64,000 nt of DNA from Casuarius casuarius (Eukaryota > Chordata > Aves > Casuariiformes > Casuariidae): contig PTFA01000487.1 in assembly GCA_003342895.1 (NCBI GenBank), positions 1 to 64,000 of the forward strand, written 5' to 3'. Shown here in pieces: positions 35,963 through 49,275 of this stretch (within the stretch, counting starts at the first letter, position 1; the number at the start of each line of letters is the position of its first letter). A model generated the notes under the pieces. That model saw only the letters and a list, made by a program, of their open reading frames with translations. It did not search any database and was not told the DNA's origin. A program made the position numbers and the translations under genes.

Positions 35963-38900
35963 TCCCATGGGTATTTGTTTTCTACATTTCTTCAGCAATT
36001 TGCTGTTTGCTAAGCATCATTTCTATGGACAATTTGGATCTATTCTGAGGAAATCAATATGTAATGGTCAATTCCCAAGCAGATTGCCATAGCATAGGAG
36101 GTGGGGAAACCTGGCTATATGAATGTGAAGGAAAGGCAGTTGGAATTCTTTGATGTAAAGGTGATATATAATAAAAAACAATTATTTTAAAAATTCTTAA
36201 AGAAAAAAAAGGCTAATTTTTCTGTATATTTAGAAGCTGTGCCTTTCAGAACTGAAAGTGAAATCATTGGATGCTTAGTCTTGCAGCTCTTAAAGAAGAA
36301 TGGCATATAACTTGTGTAATCATGGACAAAGGAAATTCATTAAATGTAGGGATTTAGAATACAGACCATTTTAATTTTCTAAGTAATTCCATGGTTTATT
36401 CATTTCTTTTATCTGAATGAGAAAACTGTTTAAAAGAATTGGTAATGTGCTGAGAATTTAATGGAAAAAAAGCAACATATGTTTGAGTGAATGTTGAACT
36501 CAGAAGTGACATTCAGATCTAGTTCAGAGAAAAATGGCTAAAAACTTCTGAGTGGAAAGACTGGGAACCTGGGAAAGATTAGGAATGTAGCTAAAAAGGG
36601 ACTGAAGAGAGGCAACGGGACAAAACTTGCAGCAATATGATCAAGATCTGAACTTTTGCATTATTAAGTTTTGGCATTTGTAAAGCTAGGAGTCAGATGA
36701 AGCAACTGAATCAGACTTCACAGATTGCTGAAGTTCAAGAACACTGAAGTACCATCTGCGCATTCCCTCTCCCTACCCCGCTCCCCAGACAGTCATTATC
36801 TTCAGGTAAGAAAATTGGTTTGCATCTTCTTTTTTATGTAAATCCTTCCAGGAAGTAAAGCTGCTGTCTGAAAAGCATAACCCAGGGATGTAACTGCTGA
36901 GGACTTTGTAAAAGACCAGCATGATTATTAGATGCTCCACATGTTCACTGTGCAAGAAATAGGGAACGGTTCAGTAGGAGGAAGAATTAAGCCTTATTAT
37001 TCTTCGCCAACATCTGCAACCCAAAAGGTGGTTCATGTCCATATCTTCATCTTCTCTCTCCTTTGTTACACATGTTCAGTACCATGCCACAGGGAGCATT
37101 TCATATAAACAGACCATCCTTCAGAAGTCTCTAGTGCTCATACCTGCTGTTAGCTGCAGGATGTGACTAGCTTAACCCAACTGAGAAGAGATGGGGGGGG
37201 GTAGGTGTGACTAAGGAGTAATTGTTATGAAGGTATGAAGGAATGAATTTTCTATCAGCTGAACCACCATTGTACATGTTGTGTTACTTGCTGTAGTAGT
37301 TAGGGTTAGGGAGAAAATAAAAACTTGAAGCAAAACTGAAGAAAGCAGAATGGGGGCATAGGGGACTTGTAAAAGTGATAGAGCTGGCAGGATGGTGCTC
37401 TGTTTGTCAGAGACTAGTTCTGAGTACAGAGGCAGGGGCACTGAGATGAAGCTCAGAGAACAGAGAAGCCAGCAGCTTCTGAAAGAGTCAGTGAGAATGA
37501 CCTCTGTGTCGTGACAATAAAGTGGCTCTGACGAACAGCAAATCAGGTATTCCATGAACTGTTAACTGTAGGTGAAACCTGAGGATTTCATCATCCAGCT
37601 CTGAAGTGGAGCTGCTCTGACTCAGTATACATTGAAGCAGTCTGTGAAGTGATCCAGCAAAATGCATCCTGGGAATAAGGAAACAAGACAGTAGCTGATC
37701 CAGGATGAGAAGAAAACTAGATTCCTGCTAACAGAACCATAGTAGTGGCAGCACATATAAAAATTCTGGATGTAGAAAACACGCTGTAAGACCCCTTCCT
37801 GAGATAGGAATTAGCCACAGAATGAAGAATTCTTGTGAAAAAAAAAACATAATTTTCTCAGTGTCTCCTTCTGTGTCTTTGAGATGAACACTTTGTTTCA
37901 GAGCAACTGTGAAAGAATCATGTGCACATTAGTATGTTTTCTGATTGCATCACAGGCAAGAGAAAGGCAACAGCAAAGCAGAAAAATCAGAACTGAATAA
38001 TGGAATTCATTAAGTGAGAAATGGAAGAGAAATGAAAGGGACTATGGTGATAAAATAGAATAAAAGGCTAAAAAATACTAAAAGTAATACTAAAAATTAT
38101 AAACTGGCATTCAAAATGTAAGTCATGGGATTAAATGATAAATGAGTTTAGAGTAAAAGTAATTTATACAGTAATGACTTTCTTTGTTCATTTAAAGTTC
38201 AGGACTGAGGAACTGGGTGCCTATTTACAGATACATTGCCCTATTTATCTGAAATGTGATTCTGCTGCTTTTGCTTGTACTGACTAATAACTCATGTAGA
38301 AACCTACTTGAAATTATGTTTTATATTTTTTCTGCAGCCTAATTTTAGGGAAGACTTAACATGTACCTTGTTTTCACAATTCCATTTACAGCCTTTCCTT
38401 TTTGTTTTTGTTGTACCTACCTGTCTTGTGGCTCAAAGAGGAGGGTGGCCATTTGTTCTGCAGGGGAAATCATGTCATTTCAAGTTCTACTGCTAGCAGA
38501 AGAAAAGCTATTTTGATAGAGTTACTTGTCTGGATAGGACATCAGCATTATAATAAGCAGTAACAGAAGCTATCCCTCGGAAAAACTTTGCACTTCCCTG
38601 GTTGAAACTCAAGAGTTCAGTTGTGATTTTACCCTTAAACAAAAGAAGTGGCAATGAAAATCATTTCTCACAGCTTTTTGGCTCTCTTCAGTCAGACTGA
38701 CTGTTCTGGCCAATTCACTGAAAAGCTAGAGACAAAGCTTTCCTCATTTCCCCTTCTTAGCCAGCCTGATTAAACAGGTGTTCATTTGACATACAATACA
38801 TGAGCAAATTCTGGCAAACTTGAACACCAGGGCTGCCTGGACTGATCATGTATACAAGGAGGCTTTTGAGACACAGCACGTCTTAGGTGCTCCTTAGTAC

Positions 38901-39887
38901 ACCACTTTCACAGTTACAGTTTCGCTATTAGTTTCTCACTGAGCTATACGTTATATCAATGTGCTATGCATGATTTAACTCTTCATTCTTTTAACAGGTA
39001 TATGGTCCTAAGAAGTACAGTATAAAAAAATAGTCCTTCCAAGCGGAGTATTTATTCATAAATTCATATGGGTTCAAAGAATGAGAAGTTAGTCAGCATC
39101 CCTGGTGCTATGCATTGGACATATAGGAAAGCTTGACTCAAGTTCTAGTGAAAAGATAGATCTGCTTTCAGATAGATTTTCTGCCCAGTTTGATATATTG
39201 TGGAAAGTTACCATATTTACTGAACGTAAGAATCAGTCCCATGACTTTATGATGGGAACAGTGGATTTACACGTGGTCATATCCGAATGTCTTTAAAACC
39301 AGTGAGAAAAAACTGTACCTGGAAGAAAAACAAAATGAAAACAACAAAAACAAAAGGCCTTAAAAAAATCAGAAGATAAACAACCAAAATGGAGGATCAA
39401 GTCCCAAAAGGATATTGAAAACAGCTTGGCAGAAATATCTTGTTGCCAGAACATCTGATTTAAGCCCTGACAATTGCATATATAAACTTCACTGAGGTTG
39501 GAAAGCCAAATGTATTAGTGCTGTGGAAAGGACACAGGAGTTTCCACCTTACTTAAGCCATGCAGAAGAGACTTCAGGTGCAATCACTGCAAACACTGGT
39601 ATACTGAAGGCAGAAACAGCAGCTTTGCAGGACCTTAAAAAAGGAAAGTAAGGGGAGTAGGATAAGATCTGAACCACACTGCACTGTTTCAAACCTATCA
39701 TTTGTTCAGACTAGATATCAACCTTTTTTTTTCCCTACTCTTATAAGGAAAAAGCAGACATTCTCATACTAGAGTCTTGTTTTCTAATCTTAAGTCAAGG
39801 ACAGGAAGACATCTTCCTATAATACATCTTCTCAGTATCATGTTACTTACATTTTCTATAAAATGTTTAATTTTACTCCTTTCTCAG

Positions 39888-40470
39888 GTGGAGGGCTTTG
39901 TGCGTAATAATGACTTGACAGTGCAGTCATTTCTAGACTGTCTGAGATTCTGCACTGCAAAATTCAAAGAAACTGCCAAGAAGTGTAGAGATATTTGAAG
40001 ACCAAAAATTACCTGGCTGCAGTAAGCAAAGAAGAACCATGTATCTCAACCAGCTCTAATCATTTGCCATGTTATTCCACTTCAGTGAAAGTCTCTGACA
40101 GCAATTAGGAAATAACTGGCAGCTGCAATGCCAGCAAGTGGTACAGAGCTAGAACTTCACCAGTTTTAGTTAATTTAAAAGGTCTCAGGCTACTCAGAGA
40201 TGCAACATTCCCATTTTACAGACCAAAAAGAAAATCTTGCATCTGTATCTGCTAGAGCTTAGTTTTATGACTTACAGTCAAATTCATTTTTAACAAAATC
40301 CTGTGTGTAAGTTCTTTTGAATTTTGAATTCAAAATCATACTTCTCCAAATATTTCATTTTCACAGCTTATGAATGACTTGTGTTGTAAATGTTTCTCCT
40401 GCTATTAAAATGTATTAAACTTTCTTCATAGCCTCTATTAAAAAAAATAAACTTTATTTGATCCGTACGT
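39888..40470 (+). other. Candidate spliced terminal exon with 3' UTR
   Basis: A pyrimidine-rich acceptor (TTTTACTCCTTTCTCAG, ending 39887) is followed by 36 in-frame codons starting VEGFVRNNDLTV and ending AKKCRDI, then TGA (39996-39998). Codon choice reads like real coding sequence. Poly(A) signals follow at 40404-40409 and 40414-40419 (ATTAAA) and 40446-40451 (AATAAA), with T-rich sequence after. I do not recognise the protein and see no upstream exon that clearly joins it. It could be the last exon of a host gene lying to the left, part of a long non-coding RNA, or chance. Confidence 0.3.
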
Positions 40471-40692
40471 AAAACAGAACTATTGTTTCCTTATTTCACT
40501 TCCTTCTTGCCTTATTTTCGCTGAAACTCAATCTCTGCCTCAGTTACTGTCATGTCCCAGATTAAAGGATTGCAAAGATAACATTGGAATTTGAAGTACC
40601 TGGGAATTTTTCTCTGTTGGATATAGTTCATAAAATTTTTTAGGGGTTCGGATCTTCATGTATATATATGTATATATAGCCAATAATATATA

Positions 40693-40839
40693 TGATTTTG
40701 CCAACAACTGGAATAACCATCTGACATAACTAATAACTAACATATATATGTTATACATATAGTTATTAGTTATATATACAGATATTAGTTGTTAGTTATG
40801 AGTTATATCAGACAGTTAGTCCAGTCACTGGCAAAATCA
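40693..40839. repeat. 147-bp inverted repeat (long hairpin)
   Basis: Left arm 40693-40741 and right arm 40791-40839 are each 49 nt. They are reverse complements at 41 of 49 positions, including perfect 10-bp outer (TGATTTTGCC) and 9-bp inner ends. The 49-nt centre is AT-rich and partly self-complementary. Of eight mismatches, six are transitions, and all six become G-U pairs if the minus strand is transcribed (47 of 49 paired). No TA or other flanking duplication is obvious. It may be a MITE-like element or a microRNA-like/endo-siRNA hairpin; the sequence alone does not decide. Confidence 0.75.
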
Positions 40840-43800
40840 CTGTCTAAGCAGTGGAGAAGAGGAGAAATGTGACTTTTAGACATTAACCTTTAACTAGCAT
40901 CTAGAAACTCAGCAGTGATGATTACAAATGTCTGTTTATTATAAAGAGTTTCCAGAAGAAAGAACAGCTCAGTTATGAGAGAATTTGTCTTGATTCTTCC
41001 ATCTCTGAAGACTATTAAGATCAGAATGCTATAACCTAAGAAAAATGCAATCAGCAAAAATGGAGGAAGAAATTCATTTATTTTGCAACAAGGTACAGCA
41101 GAAAACCAATTAAAGTGATTCTATGCTTGAGTAACCTGTGGCAAGTGCTAAACACCAAGACGACTCTTAGTTTCAGAGACCTTTATGAGAAATAAGGGTC
41201 TAGTTAATATCAGAGATACATGTACTGACACAATAAATGGCAATCACTACACAGATCGTGTTTTATGCAATGATGATTCCATTCTAATATTCTTCTTTTA
41301 TGTTCATTTATATTCATTATACTGTCTTCATTGTTATAAGTTTCTGAAGTTAATCAAATGTTGCAAAAGATTTTTTGAATTTAAGTATGAATATTGCACA
41401 ACCTAGGCTTCAAACTTGCAAGAAATATAGAAAATTGCCAACTGAAATCACTGATGTCTGCCAATTATGGAGTACTATTGCTAATATGCCAATTTAAAAA
41501 ATCATTCACTGTTGGATATATAAAATATATATAAATACCCATACGTAATTTGTATGATTCATCTTTCTCCAATATTAAGTTGACAGCATCATATGTTTTG
41601 AAAATTCTTAAGTTGTGTAAGTAAGCAATCTTTAAATTCATAGGTAAGCACACAAACAAATAGTTGATTAAGATTATCTGTGTATTTACATTATTAAATA
41701 GACTTTGATTTTAATATCTACTATCAAGACCTGGTTTGCCTGCAACATTTAAGTTCTTTCAGAAAAATAACAACTATTAAATGACTTTCTCATTGAGCAG
41801 AGAAGAATGTAATAAAATCTAACCTTTGGAAGAAAAATATAGGCTATCAAATGAGAGATAAAATCTGAATAGATTTTTTATAAGAATAATTGGAACAAAC
41901 TGCCTGAGAAAGAGGTATTTTCTCCTTTTCCTTCTATTGCCGCAAAAACAGGTATCTCTCTGAAGATATTCTTAAGTTCATTTTGGTTGTGTTTTGTTTT
42001 CTTTAATTACTATAAGTTTATCTGAAGAAAGTTTAAGAACATGCAAAATATAAGGTAAGACTTTTTCCCTTAAATTTCTACTAATGTGAGGACAGTTTAA
42101 CCTGGGAACTTTGCGTCATTCAGTGCACACATGGACTGTAGTCTTTGAATCCATACTTTCCCAATACTTCCTTTCACCTTCATTGCCCTGTGAGTAGCTG
42201 CAAGTTTTATGTTCTTCTTACAATCCAAATGTTGAAAAGAGAATAATTCATTTCTCACTTTTTTGGGGGGAGGGGGGAAGGAGTTGATCTCGTTATACTA
42301 TTTTGTATGGACAAATTTCTTTTCTCTGATGAACAGATTTCTCTTCTATTCTGTAAAAAGACAGGATAATTATCACCTCTATTCTACACATACAGCAATA
42401 ATGCAGAGAGATCAAGGCCAAAACTGTCAGAAGTGTAAAGTGATTTTTAGCGTCCATTCCAAGAAGCCTAGGGCACAATGTTAGCATTTTTAAAACCTTT
42501 TATTTAATCAGAGCAAAGCTGCCAACAAATTTATTGACTTTTGGTGATCAACACTTGGCAAGTCCAGTTATGAGGCTTCAGATGTATTAGTTATCATATG
42601 AATTATTTTTGAAATACTGAGGAGAGTAAATCCCATATGGGGCAAAAGCCAATCACAGCTTCTGCATGTTGTTCCAAACCCCAATATTTGTCAGATTATT
42701 TTGATAACACAGTCATTGTGTTCCATATATCTGTTAGCTCTGTGTAAAGTATAAAACAGAGAGGGTCCACAGGCTACCCACAAGAAATTGCAGTTCACTT
42801 AAAATTCTTTTCAACATTCTCGCTAGTATGTTCTGATGCTTAATTCCTATATTGTATTCACTATCCAAATAAATAGCCTCATATAGGAGACTAAATGGTG
42901 TAATCAGGCTGAAAAGGAGACTAGCTACTCATTTGATTTTGCCTAGAAAGACATGACATTGAAGAAAGACAAACTCCTCAGCAATGAAGACCAGCAAAAC
43001 ACTTGCAGCTTTGAAAATACTCTTCATGTTAATTTTCTATTACAAGCATCTTGGATTTTCACAGTACATAACAGGCTCATTTAGCATTTCACCTATACAA
43101 TATATGAGAAATGCTATCTTTAACTCTGCATTCTTGTCTCCAATCAATTTTTAAGTCGGCTTGTTTATTTTGCTATCCCTAAGCATCAACTTCATGATCA
43201 AGGAAACCACATTTCACATAATGCAAATGGCCTATTGCTTTGTCCATTTTCTTCTTTCAGTTACTACTTCTTAGTCATATCTTTTACAGCTTTATTTTCA
43301 TACTTATCTGCTTTACTACTACTATGTTTCCTTTTCAGATGTGTAAAGCTTTGTTACATTGGCTTTTGATTCATTTTAACAGCTTTCACTGGATTTTGAG
43401 GCTCTACGTGTTGCTGTCTATGTCATAGGTAGCTTGCATATATTTGCAGTTAACCTGTTTTGCTGCGAAGACAAGTTTCTCCATGTTCAGTTTCACACAC
43501 ATCCACAAAAGAGTTTTCATTATGTGAGCCTAAAAAAAGTTCTCGTTATGCTCTACTTCTTCATTCAAGGCAGTCTTTCCTATCTCCTGTGACAAAATGC
43601 TACCTGACAGCAAATTTGTGGTGCTTTCAGTTTGATTCTTCTTTTTTTTATTCTCTCTCTATAGAATATCTACTTCCTAATCCTACATAATATATAGAAT
43701 ACACATAAAGCATATATAAAATAGAGAATATATAAAATAGATTATATAGAGAGAACATACAGAATATATAATATTGTAATAGTAATAGAAAGAGATAGAC

Positions 43801-46800
43801 TTGTTTGCATTCCTAAATAACGCTAAGATAGGGGGACAGACAGAAATTAAGCTGGGGAACAATATTGTCACTTGAACAAATTTGGACTGGAACCTACCCC
43901 AAGGTCAACTGTAAGAACTGCAAGTTCAGAAAGCAATACAGTTTTAAGGAAGAGCTTGATCAGGGATTCAACATGTCATATGATTCAGCAATCATATCTG
44001 TCATTTTTATTTATTTGAAATCAAAACAACTTTTCCTTCCTTCTTCCTACTTCAAAATATATTTTCTTCTTAAATTTTCCAAGTTTTATAAAAAATACAT
44101 TTTTTGAAATGCAAGAAGAGTACTTTAACCCCAAAAGACAACTGTTTCAGAAAAAGTATAGCTCACTGAAAATAGAGATGGGAATGCAATATTAAAATGC
44201 CTATTAAACTTACAACTGAAATAATAAAGAAGCTAATGAATAAAGGCATTCCATCAGGATCACACAGAAATTGGAACCTATAACTTACTATGATGTGGAG
44301 TACACATCACGTCACAGAATTACATTTATTTTGAGGAATTTATTCCAACATAAATCCTGCAACTAGCTGTGAGACTTCTCAGATAGTAAAGATACAATTT
44401 AATTTTGTAAGAATAGTTATTTTGTTTTTAGGCCATAAGCAACAGTCTAGACTTCAGAAGTCCAGCTATTATTTCATTTTGTCGTGATTTCAAACGAGAG
44501 CAGGTATAACGAGACAAGTACACTTTTTTCTGAATTCTGTTTTCTTTCCTGCAGCTCTTTCTTCACATTCCTGATTCAGTAGAAGTGTCCTCCACAGTAA
44601 TACATTTGTGTTCAAAATACACTTAATCTGGGCTCAAACTGACCAAAAATTCAGGACATTCACCTTTATTGTTAAGCAGAGGGAAACTAAGACATTCAAA
44701 CCTAAAAGCAGTCTCTCCTTAGCATCTAAGCAACTTACTTTCTAGTCCGCTACTTCTAGTTTATTTGTCCTGTGCTTGATTTCATTACCAACATTATGAA
44801 GTTACTGTAAAAATGTAAGAAAAAATTAGAAGAGACTTTAAATGGAAATGCACCTACATCATATACCCAACGCAGGACATGAATTTGTCTCAAAAAGGGT
44901 AGAAAGGCATTTTTAAATGAACATACAAATAAAGTTCTCAGATAAAAGTTCTCATAATGTATCTAGTCAGTAATCAAGTAGATAATGCACTGGCAGTTGA
45001 CTGCCATTCTGAACTCCTGACACTGGTTGGCTAGATGACCTGGAAAAATGTACTTGCTTCCTAAGCTCATGATAAAAAGAAAAATGAAAATAATCTACCT
45101 TAAGTACCTACAATCCTAAATAAAATGAAGAGAAATTATTTCTCAAGTTCTAAAAAACCTTTTTCAGCCCACATTTAGAATCAAAAAAGCAAAGTAATGA
45201 TAAGAACATAAGCATCAAAACCATCTATTTCTAATAGCATTAGAGACAAACACTTATATAGAACTTCAGTGAATTCTTTCCAAGATCAAATGAACAAGTC
45301 CATATAGGACAGCTGGAAAATGTGATATTGTGACAACAAGCTGAACAAGCTAGAAATTAATTTGTGTGTACTGAAAGATAAGATTAAACTGCAAGATCAG
45401 TTCACAGAGGAAAAGAATAAATTCCTTGTAGCTGTAGTCACTAAGTTCTGTTCTCTGACTGATAACTGGAAACATTTAAATAGAGCAGAATAGAACCAAA
45501 CTGATTTTCAGAATGAGCTAAACTATTATCTTAAAAGCTGGTTGCCAAAGAGACAGTATGTCCCTTTAAAGAAAATAATAGATCTAATTCTGGATTTGTT
45601 TAAAATGTTGAGTTCTGGCTTGCTGTCTGGCTTTACATAAAGACTTTCCAGCCTACTCTCCACACTGTAAGTGAAGAGGAAGACTTCACAGAACATGAAT
45701 AATTTTAATATGGCTCGTCAAGCAGTGCATTAAGCACACACAGAAGTAATCCCACTGCCTGCTGTCATCCAGCTTCAAAGAGTTTCCACATGCACTTATA
45801 ACTGCAAAAGGACACCAATTTCTTCTGTTCCTGAACTTTTGCAAGTCAGTTTTTTCACAACTAGCTGATCACTACTCAGCCACTAATGGTGTACAGACAC
45901 TAAATTGGTTGTCTGTTGACTCAGTAATACCAGAGTCACAGCTGTTTCCAGCCTGGTTTGCATGGTCATACATGACATGGTATAAACAATACTTCCTCAT
46001 CTAGTACTGGCTATCCTTGCAGTGGACAGTCTGAAAAGGAAGTTCCCCAGAATACTGTTTTCCTTTCACCTGAGGTACTGTAGTCAGAATTCTCAGTCCA
46101 TTCTCAGGCAGTCTAGCGTTGGGACTGTCTCACAGCTGACCATACAACTCGCTTCCTTTCAAAAGCAGGGGGAATAGGAGGAACACTAAGCTGTCCTATG
46201 CTATTCTTAGGACAGCCCACTGACCCATTATTATTGTATCCAAGCAGGTGGTTATATGAAAGCTCACCCTCCAAGTACAGCATCTTTGACTATAATGTCA
46301 AAAAATTGCTAAGTATAAGCAGAATTTAAGCAACACATCCTCTAGGGACAGAATGAAAAAAGGAAACTGAAAATCATTAGGGCTTCTGCAATATAAATGT
46401 AGATAGGCAAAAGTGTTTTGCCAGTGTAAGATGGCAATCAAATTAAAGTTCCTATAAATAAGAGTGTAAAGTGAGATTTAATAAGATTAACATGACTGGT
46501 GCTGTTTGTGCATGGAAACAGTCATTTCTGTCATAAAGCTATTTACTATCTGCTGCAAGAAACTATGTGCTCTCTATAATGCATTCTCACATCATACCGC
46601 TTCTTCTGTTATATACTGTACTCTCACTGTCCTGCTTGTGTATGTCATCTGCTTTACTGTTTTTCCAGCTCTACCCAGGGCAGGAAGAATACAGATGTTA
46701 CATTACTTCAACTCATTCCAGTGTTTTCTCTACCAAGTTAGAAAATTCTATTTAGTGCTATATAATACAAAGAAGTGATTATAGTACTCTAACTATTCCT

Positions 46801-46951
46801 GCAAAATTGTGGTACTCTTAAATATCTTTGCAACATTCAAGAGAGCAAATGCTACTTGTTAATCTTTCATTCTCTAAACAAGACTACCATGTAAAAGTAA
46901 AGTGCCTTCCAACTAACAATATAGGGTTATTCCATTACTTCCAGGTAACAA
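40840..46951. other. AT-rich non-coding stretch
   Basis: I see no gene or mobile element. There is a G-rich run at 42264-42282 and a degenerate tandem of ATATATAAAATAGAG-like units near 43690-43780. Confidence 0.55.
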
Positions 46952-47109
46952 TTTCTTTCTCTTTTTCTTGCTTTCTTGTTTTCTTCCTTCTTTCTTGCTT
47001 TCTTCTTTCTTTTGTTTGCTTTTGCTCTCTCCTCTCTCTCTGCCTCTCTCTGCCTCTCCCTCCCTCTCCTTCTTTTCTCTCTTCCTTTCTCTTTTTTCCT
47101 TTCTTTCCA
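46952..47109. repeat. Polypyrimidine tract
   Basis: About 158 bases on the + strand consist nearly only of C and T, made of CTTT, TTCC and TCTC units. Such tracts can form triplex DNA and are prone to length change. The open frames across it on both strands are low-complexity artefacts. Confidence 0.9.
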
Positions 47110-48185
47110 CCAAAAAGCTTACTTAAACGACAGACATTTGATATTGGGTTGCTGCTTTTAATCAGGAACTCTTACCTTGCAAACTTTGTTTTTGTTTGTT
47201 TGATGAAATATATTTTTAATTGAATTTGAATATTACTCATGCATAAGCAATTTTTTTGTTTTGCTTCTTCAAGAATATCTGTGTTTTCTCTCCTCTGAAA
47301 TACAAGCTACATATTTTTAAGGATTGGTATTCTCCTAAAGGGCATCTCCAATTTCCCAATGCTAACCAACAGTGATGTGTTCTCAAATCTACCAATGACA
47401 AGGTTCCTGGAACTTTTTTCTTACGGAAATATCAGTCACTTTAGGATTTCTAATTATCACAAACAGCTGTCCAAAGTATTTTGAACATCAGAAGGTGTTC
47501 CTGGTTGATTGATTTAAGATTGCTTAATACTCACTGATCTGAATAAAATCACACTAGCATAGGGAGGTTTCTTGCTATTTTGGGCTTTTTCCTCTCCACC
47601 CAACATGCTACTGTACTGGGGAACTGTATCACAGCAAGACAAGATCAATGCAGGGTATGCATCACGTCTTCAGGATGTGAATCATGACACGGCCCCCCCC
47701 CCCCCCCCCAAAAAAAATGTATGATTAAGACAGTAACTTGTAGAATCCACTTGGATTTATCCACCCCTGAAACCATGAGAGTGGTATATCTCATATATCA
47801 AGAGGTTTTATGAATGTTACATCATTTTTTGGTAACTAGACATTCCCTTGAAAATAGGTTGTATTAGAAGCATTTTTTCTTATATCTGATGAGTCAGTAT
47901 GAAATACAAACTGTCAGTAACACTGCCTTTTAGATTACTTTAATTCTATAGTGAGTCAATGTCTTTGCATAACCTGTCTTTTTTAACTGTCAGATTACAC
48001 AGAATTTAGGCCATCAACACTTTCCATTTTCGCTACATTTACACCAGCCAGTAAACACCAACAGTTTTAAAAAGCCTTCAAAAATCCTTGCTAAGTTTAC
48101 AAGTGTAAGAGAGATCTTGGAAACTAATCTGAAGAACTTTTCTCAAAGAAACCTACTTGTAACCCAGAGCACTTAAATAAGTGTT
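47110..48185. other. Non-coding stretch
   Basis: Nothing is recognised apart from the C17-A8 run listed separately. Confidence 0.55.
47693..47717. repeat. C17 followed by A8
   Basis: Two homopolymers back to back. The length is likely to be an unreliable base call. Confidence 0.85.
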
Positions 48186-48347
48186 TGTATATGTGTGTGC
48201 ATGCACACATAGATCTCTCTCTCTCTAGCTATACATACACATGTATATGTATATATACATAGGGAGAGAGTTATATACCTAATCTATCTATACCTAGCCT
48301 AGTTATTACTATAAATATATATATATATACACACACATACACATATA
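48186..48347. repeat. Compound TG/CA, CT and TA microsatellite
   Basis: Alternating GTGTGC/CACACA, (CT)n, then TA- and CA-rich units up to the start of the next element. Confidence 0.85.
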
Positions 48348-48614
48348 TGTTGTCATGGGACAACCAACTATCTTTACAGTCCCGGACCATGCGAGGGAGG
48401 GGAGGAAAGAGATTTACCGCGTGACTCCACAACTTATTTTAAAGATCTAAATTTACTACACAAGCTACAACAGTACAAAGCAACAATTGTTATCAACAGA
48501 AACAGCTCAACTAGAATACTTATTTTCCAATGCTAATTGATCTTACCCATGCGTTGCCTGAGCAGCCAATGTACACTCAATCCTAGGGCAGCAACTGCGG
48601 GAGGCCGTCCCCGT
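48348..48614. mobile_element. Possible LTR fragment left of gap
   Basis: It starts abruptly with TGTTGTCATGGGACAACC inside a TA/CA microsatellite and is more CG-bearing than its surroundings (TTTACCGCGTGAC, CCCGGACCATGCGAG). Read on the minus strand, a poly(A)-like AATAAG is followed by a pyrimidine-rich stretch and an end in GACAACA, which fits the 3' part of an LTR. I do not recognise the family, and the other end is lost in or beyond the gap. Confidence 0.35.
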
Positions 48615-49228
48615 NNNNNNNNNNNNNNNNNNNNNNNNNNNNNNNNNNNNNNNNNNNNNNNNNNNNNNNNNNNNNNNNNNNNNNNNNNNNNNNNNNNNNN
48701 NNNNNNNNNNNNNNNNNNNNNNNNNNNNNNNNNNNNNNNNNNNNNNNNNNNNNNNNNNNNNNNNNNNNNNNNNNNNNNNNNNNNNNNNNNNNNNNNNNNN
48801 NNNNNNNNNNNNNNNNNNNNNNNNNNNNNNNNNNNNNNNNNNNNNNNNNNNNNNNNNNNNNNNNNNNNNNNNNNNNNNNNNNNNNNNNNNNNNNNNNNNN
48901 NNNNNNNNNNNNNNNNNNNNNNNNNNNNNNNNNNNNNNNNNNNNNNNNNNNNNNNNNNNNNNNNNNNNNNNNNNNNNNNNNNNNNNNNNNNNNNNNNNNN
49001 NNNNNNNNNNNNNNNNNNNNNNNNNNNNNNNNNNNNNNNNNNNNNNNNNNNNNNNNNNNNNNNNNNNNNNNNNNNNNNNNNNNNNNNNNNNNNNNNNNNN
49101 NNNNNNNNNNNNNNNNNNNNNNNNNNNNNNNNNNNNNNNNNNNNNNNNNNNNNNNNNNNNNNNNNNNNNNNNNNNNNNNNNNNNNNNNNNNNNNNNNNNN
49201 NNNNNNNNNNNNNNNNNNNNNNNNNNNN
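48615..49228. other. Assembly gap (614 N)
   Basis: A run of 614 undetermined bases; the flanks are GC-rich. Frames crossing it are artefacts. Confidence 1.
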
Positions 49229-49275
49229 GGGGGGGGAATGGGGGAGTAAAGCTGGGAGCATCCCCCCACATATGT
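49229..49275. other. G-rich right flank of gap
   Basis: G8, AAT, G5 and a CATCCCCCC patch, then TA-rich sequence like that left of 48348. It is probably the far end of the inserted element. Confidence 0.4.

Larger units (their letters stand above)
29767..39887. other. AT-rich non-coding stretch
   Basis: No gene or transposon is recognised over about 10 kb apart from simple repeats listed separately. A short stretch near 37424-37493 has an acceptor-like TTTGTCAG and a donor-like GTGAGA with one open frame, but the evidence is too thin to call. Confidence 0.55.

Noticed and set aside
37297..37310. TTAGGGTTAGGG (telomere-like)
   Set aside because: Only two units, within chance expectation; not an interstitial telomere.
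46828..47223. 131-codon frame and its antisense across the CT tract
   Set aside because: Low-complexity translation of a polypyrimidine repeat.
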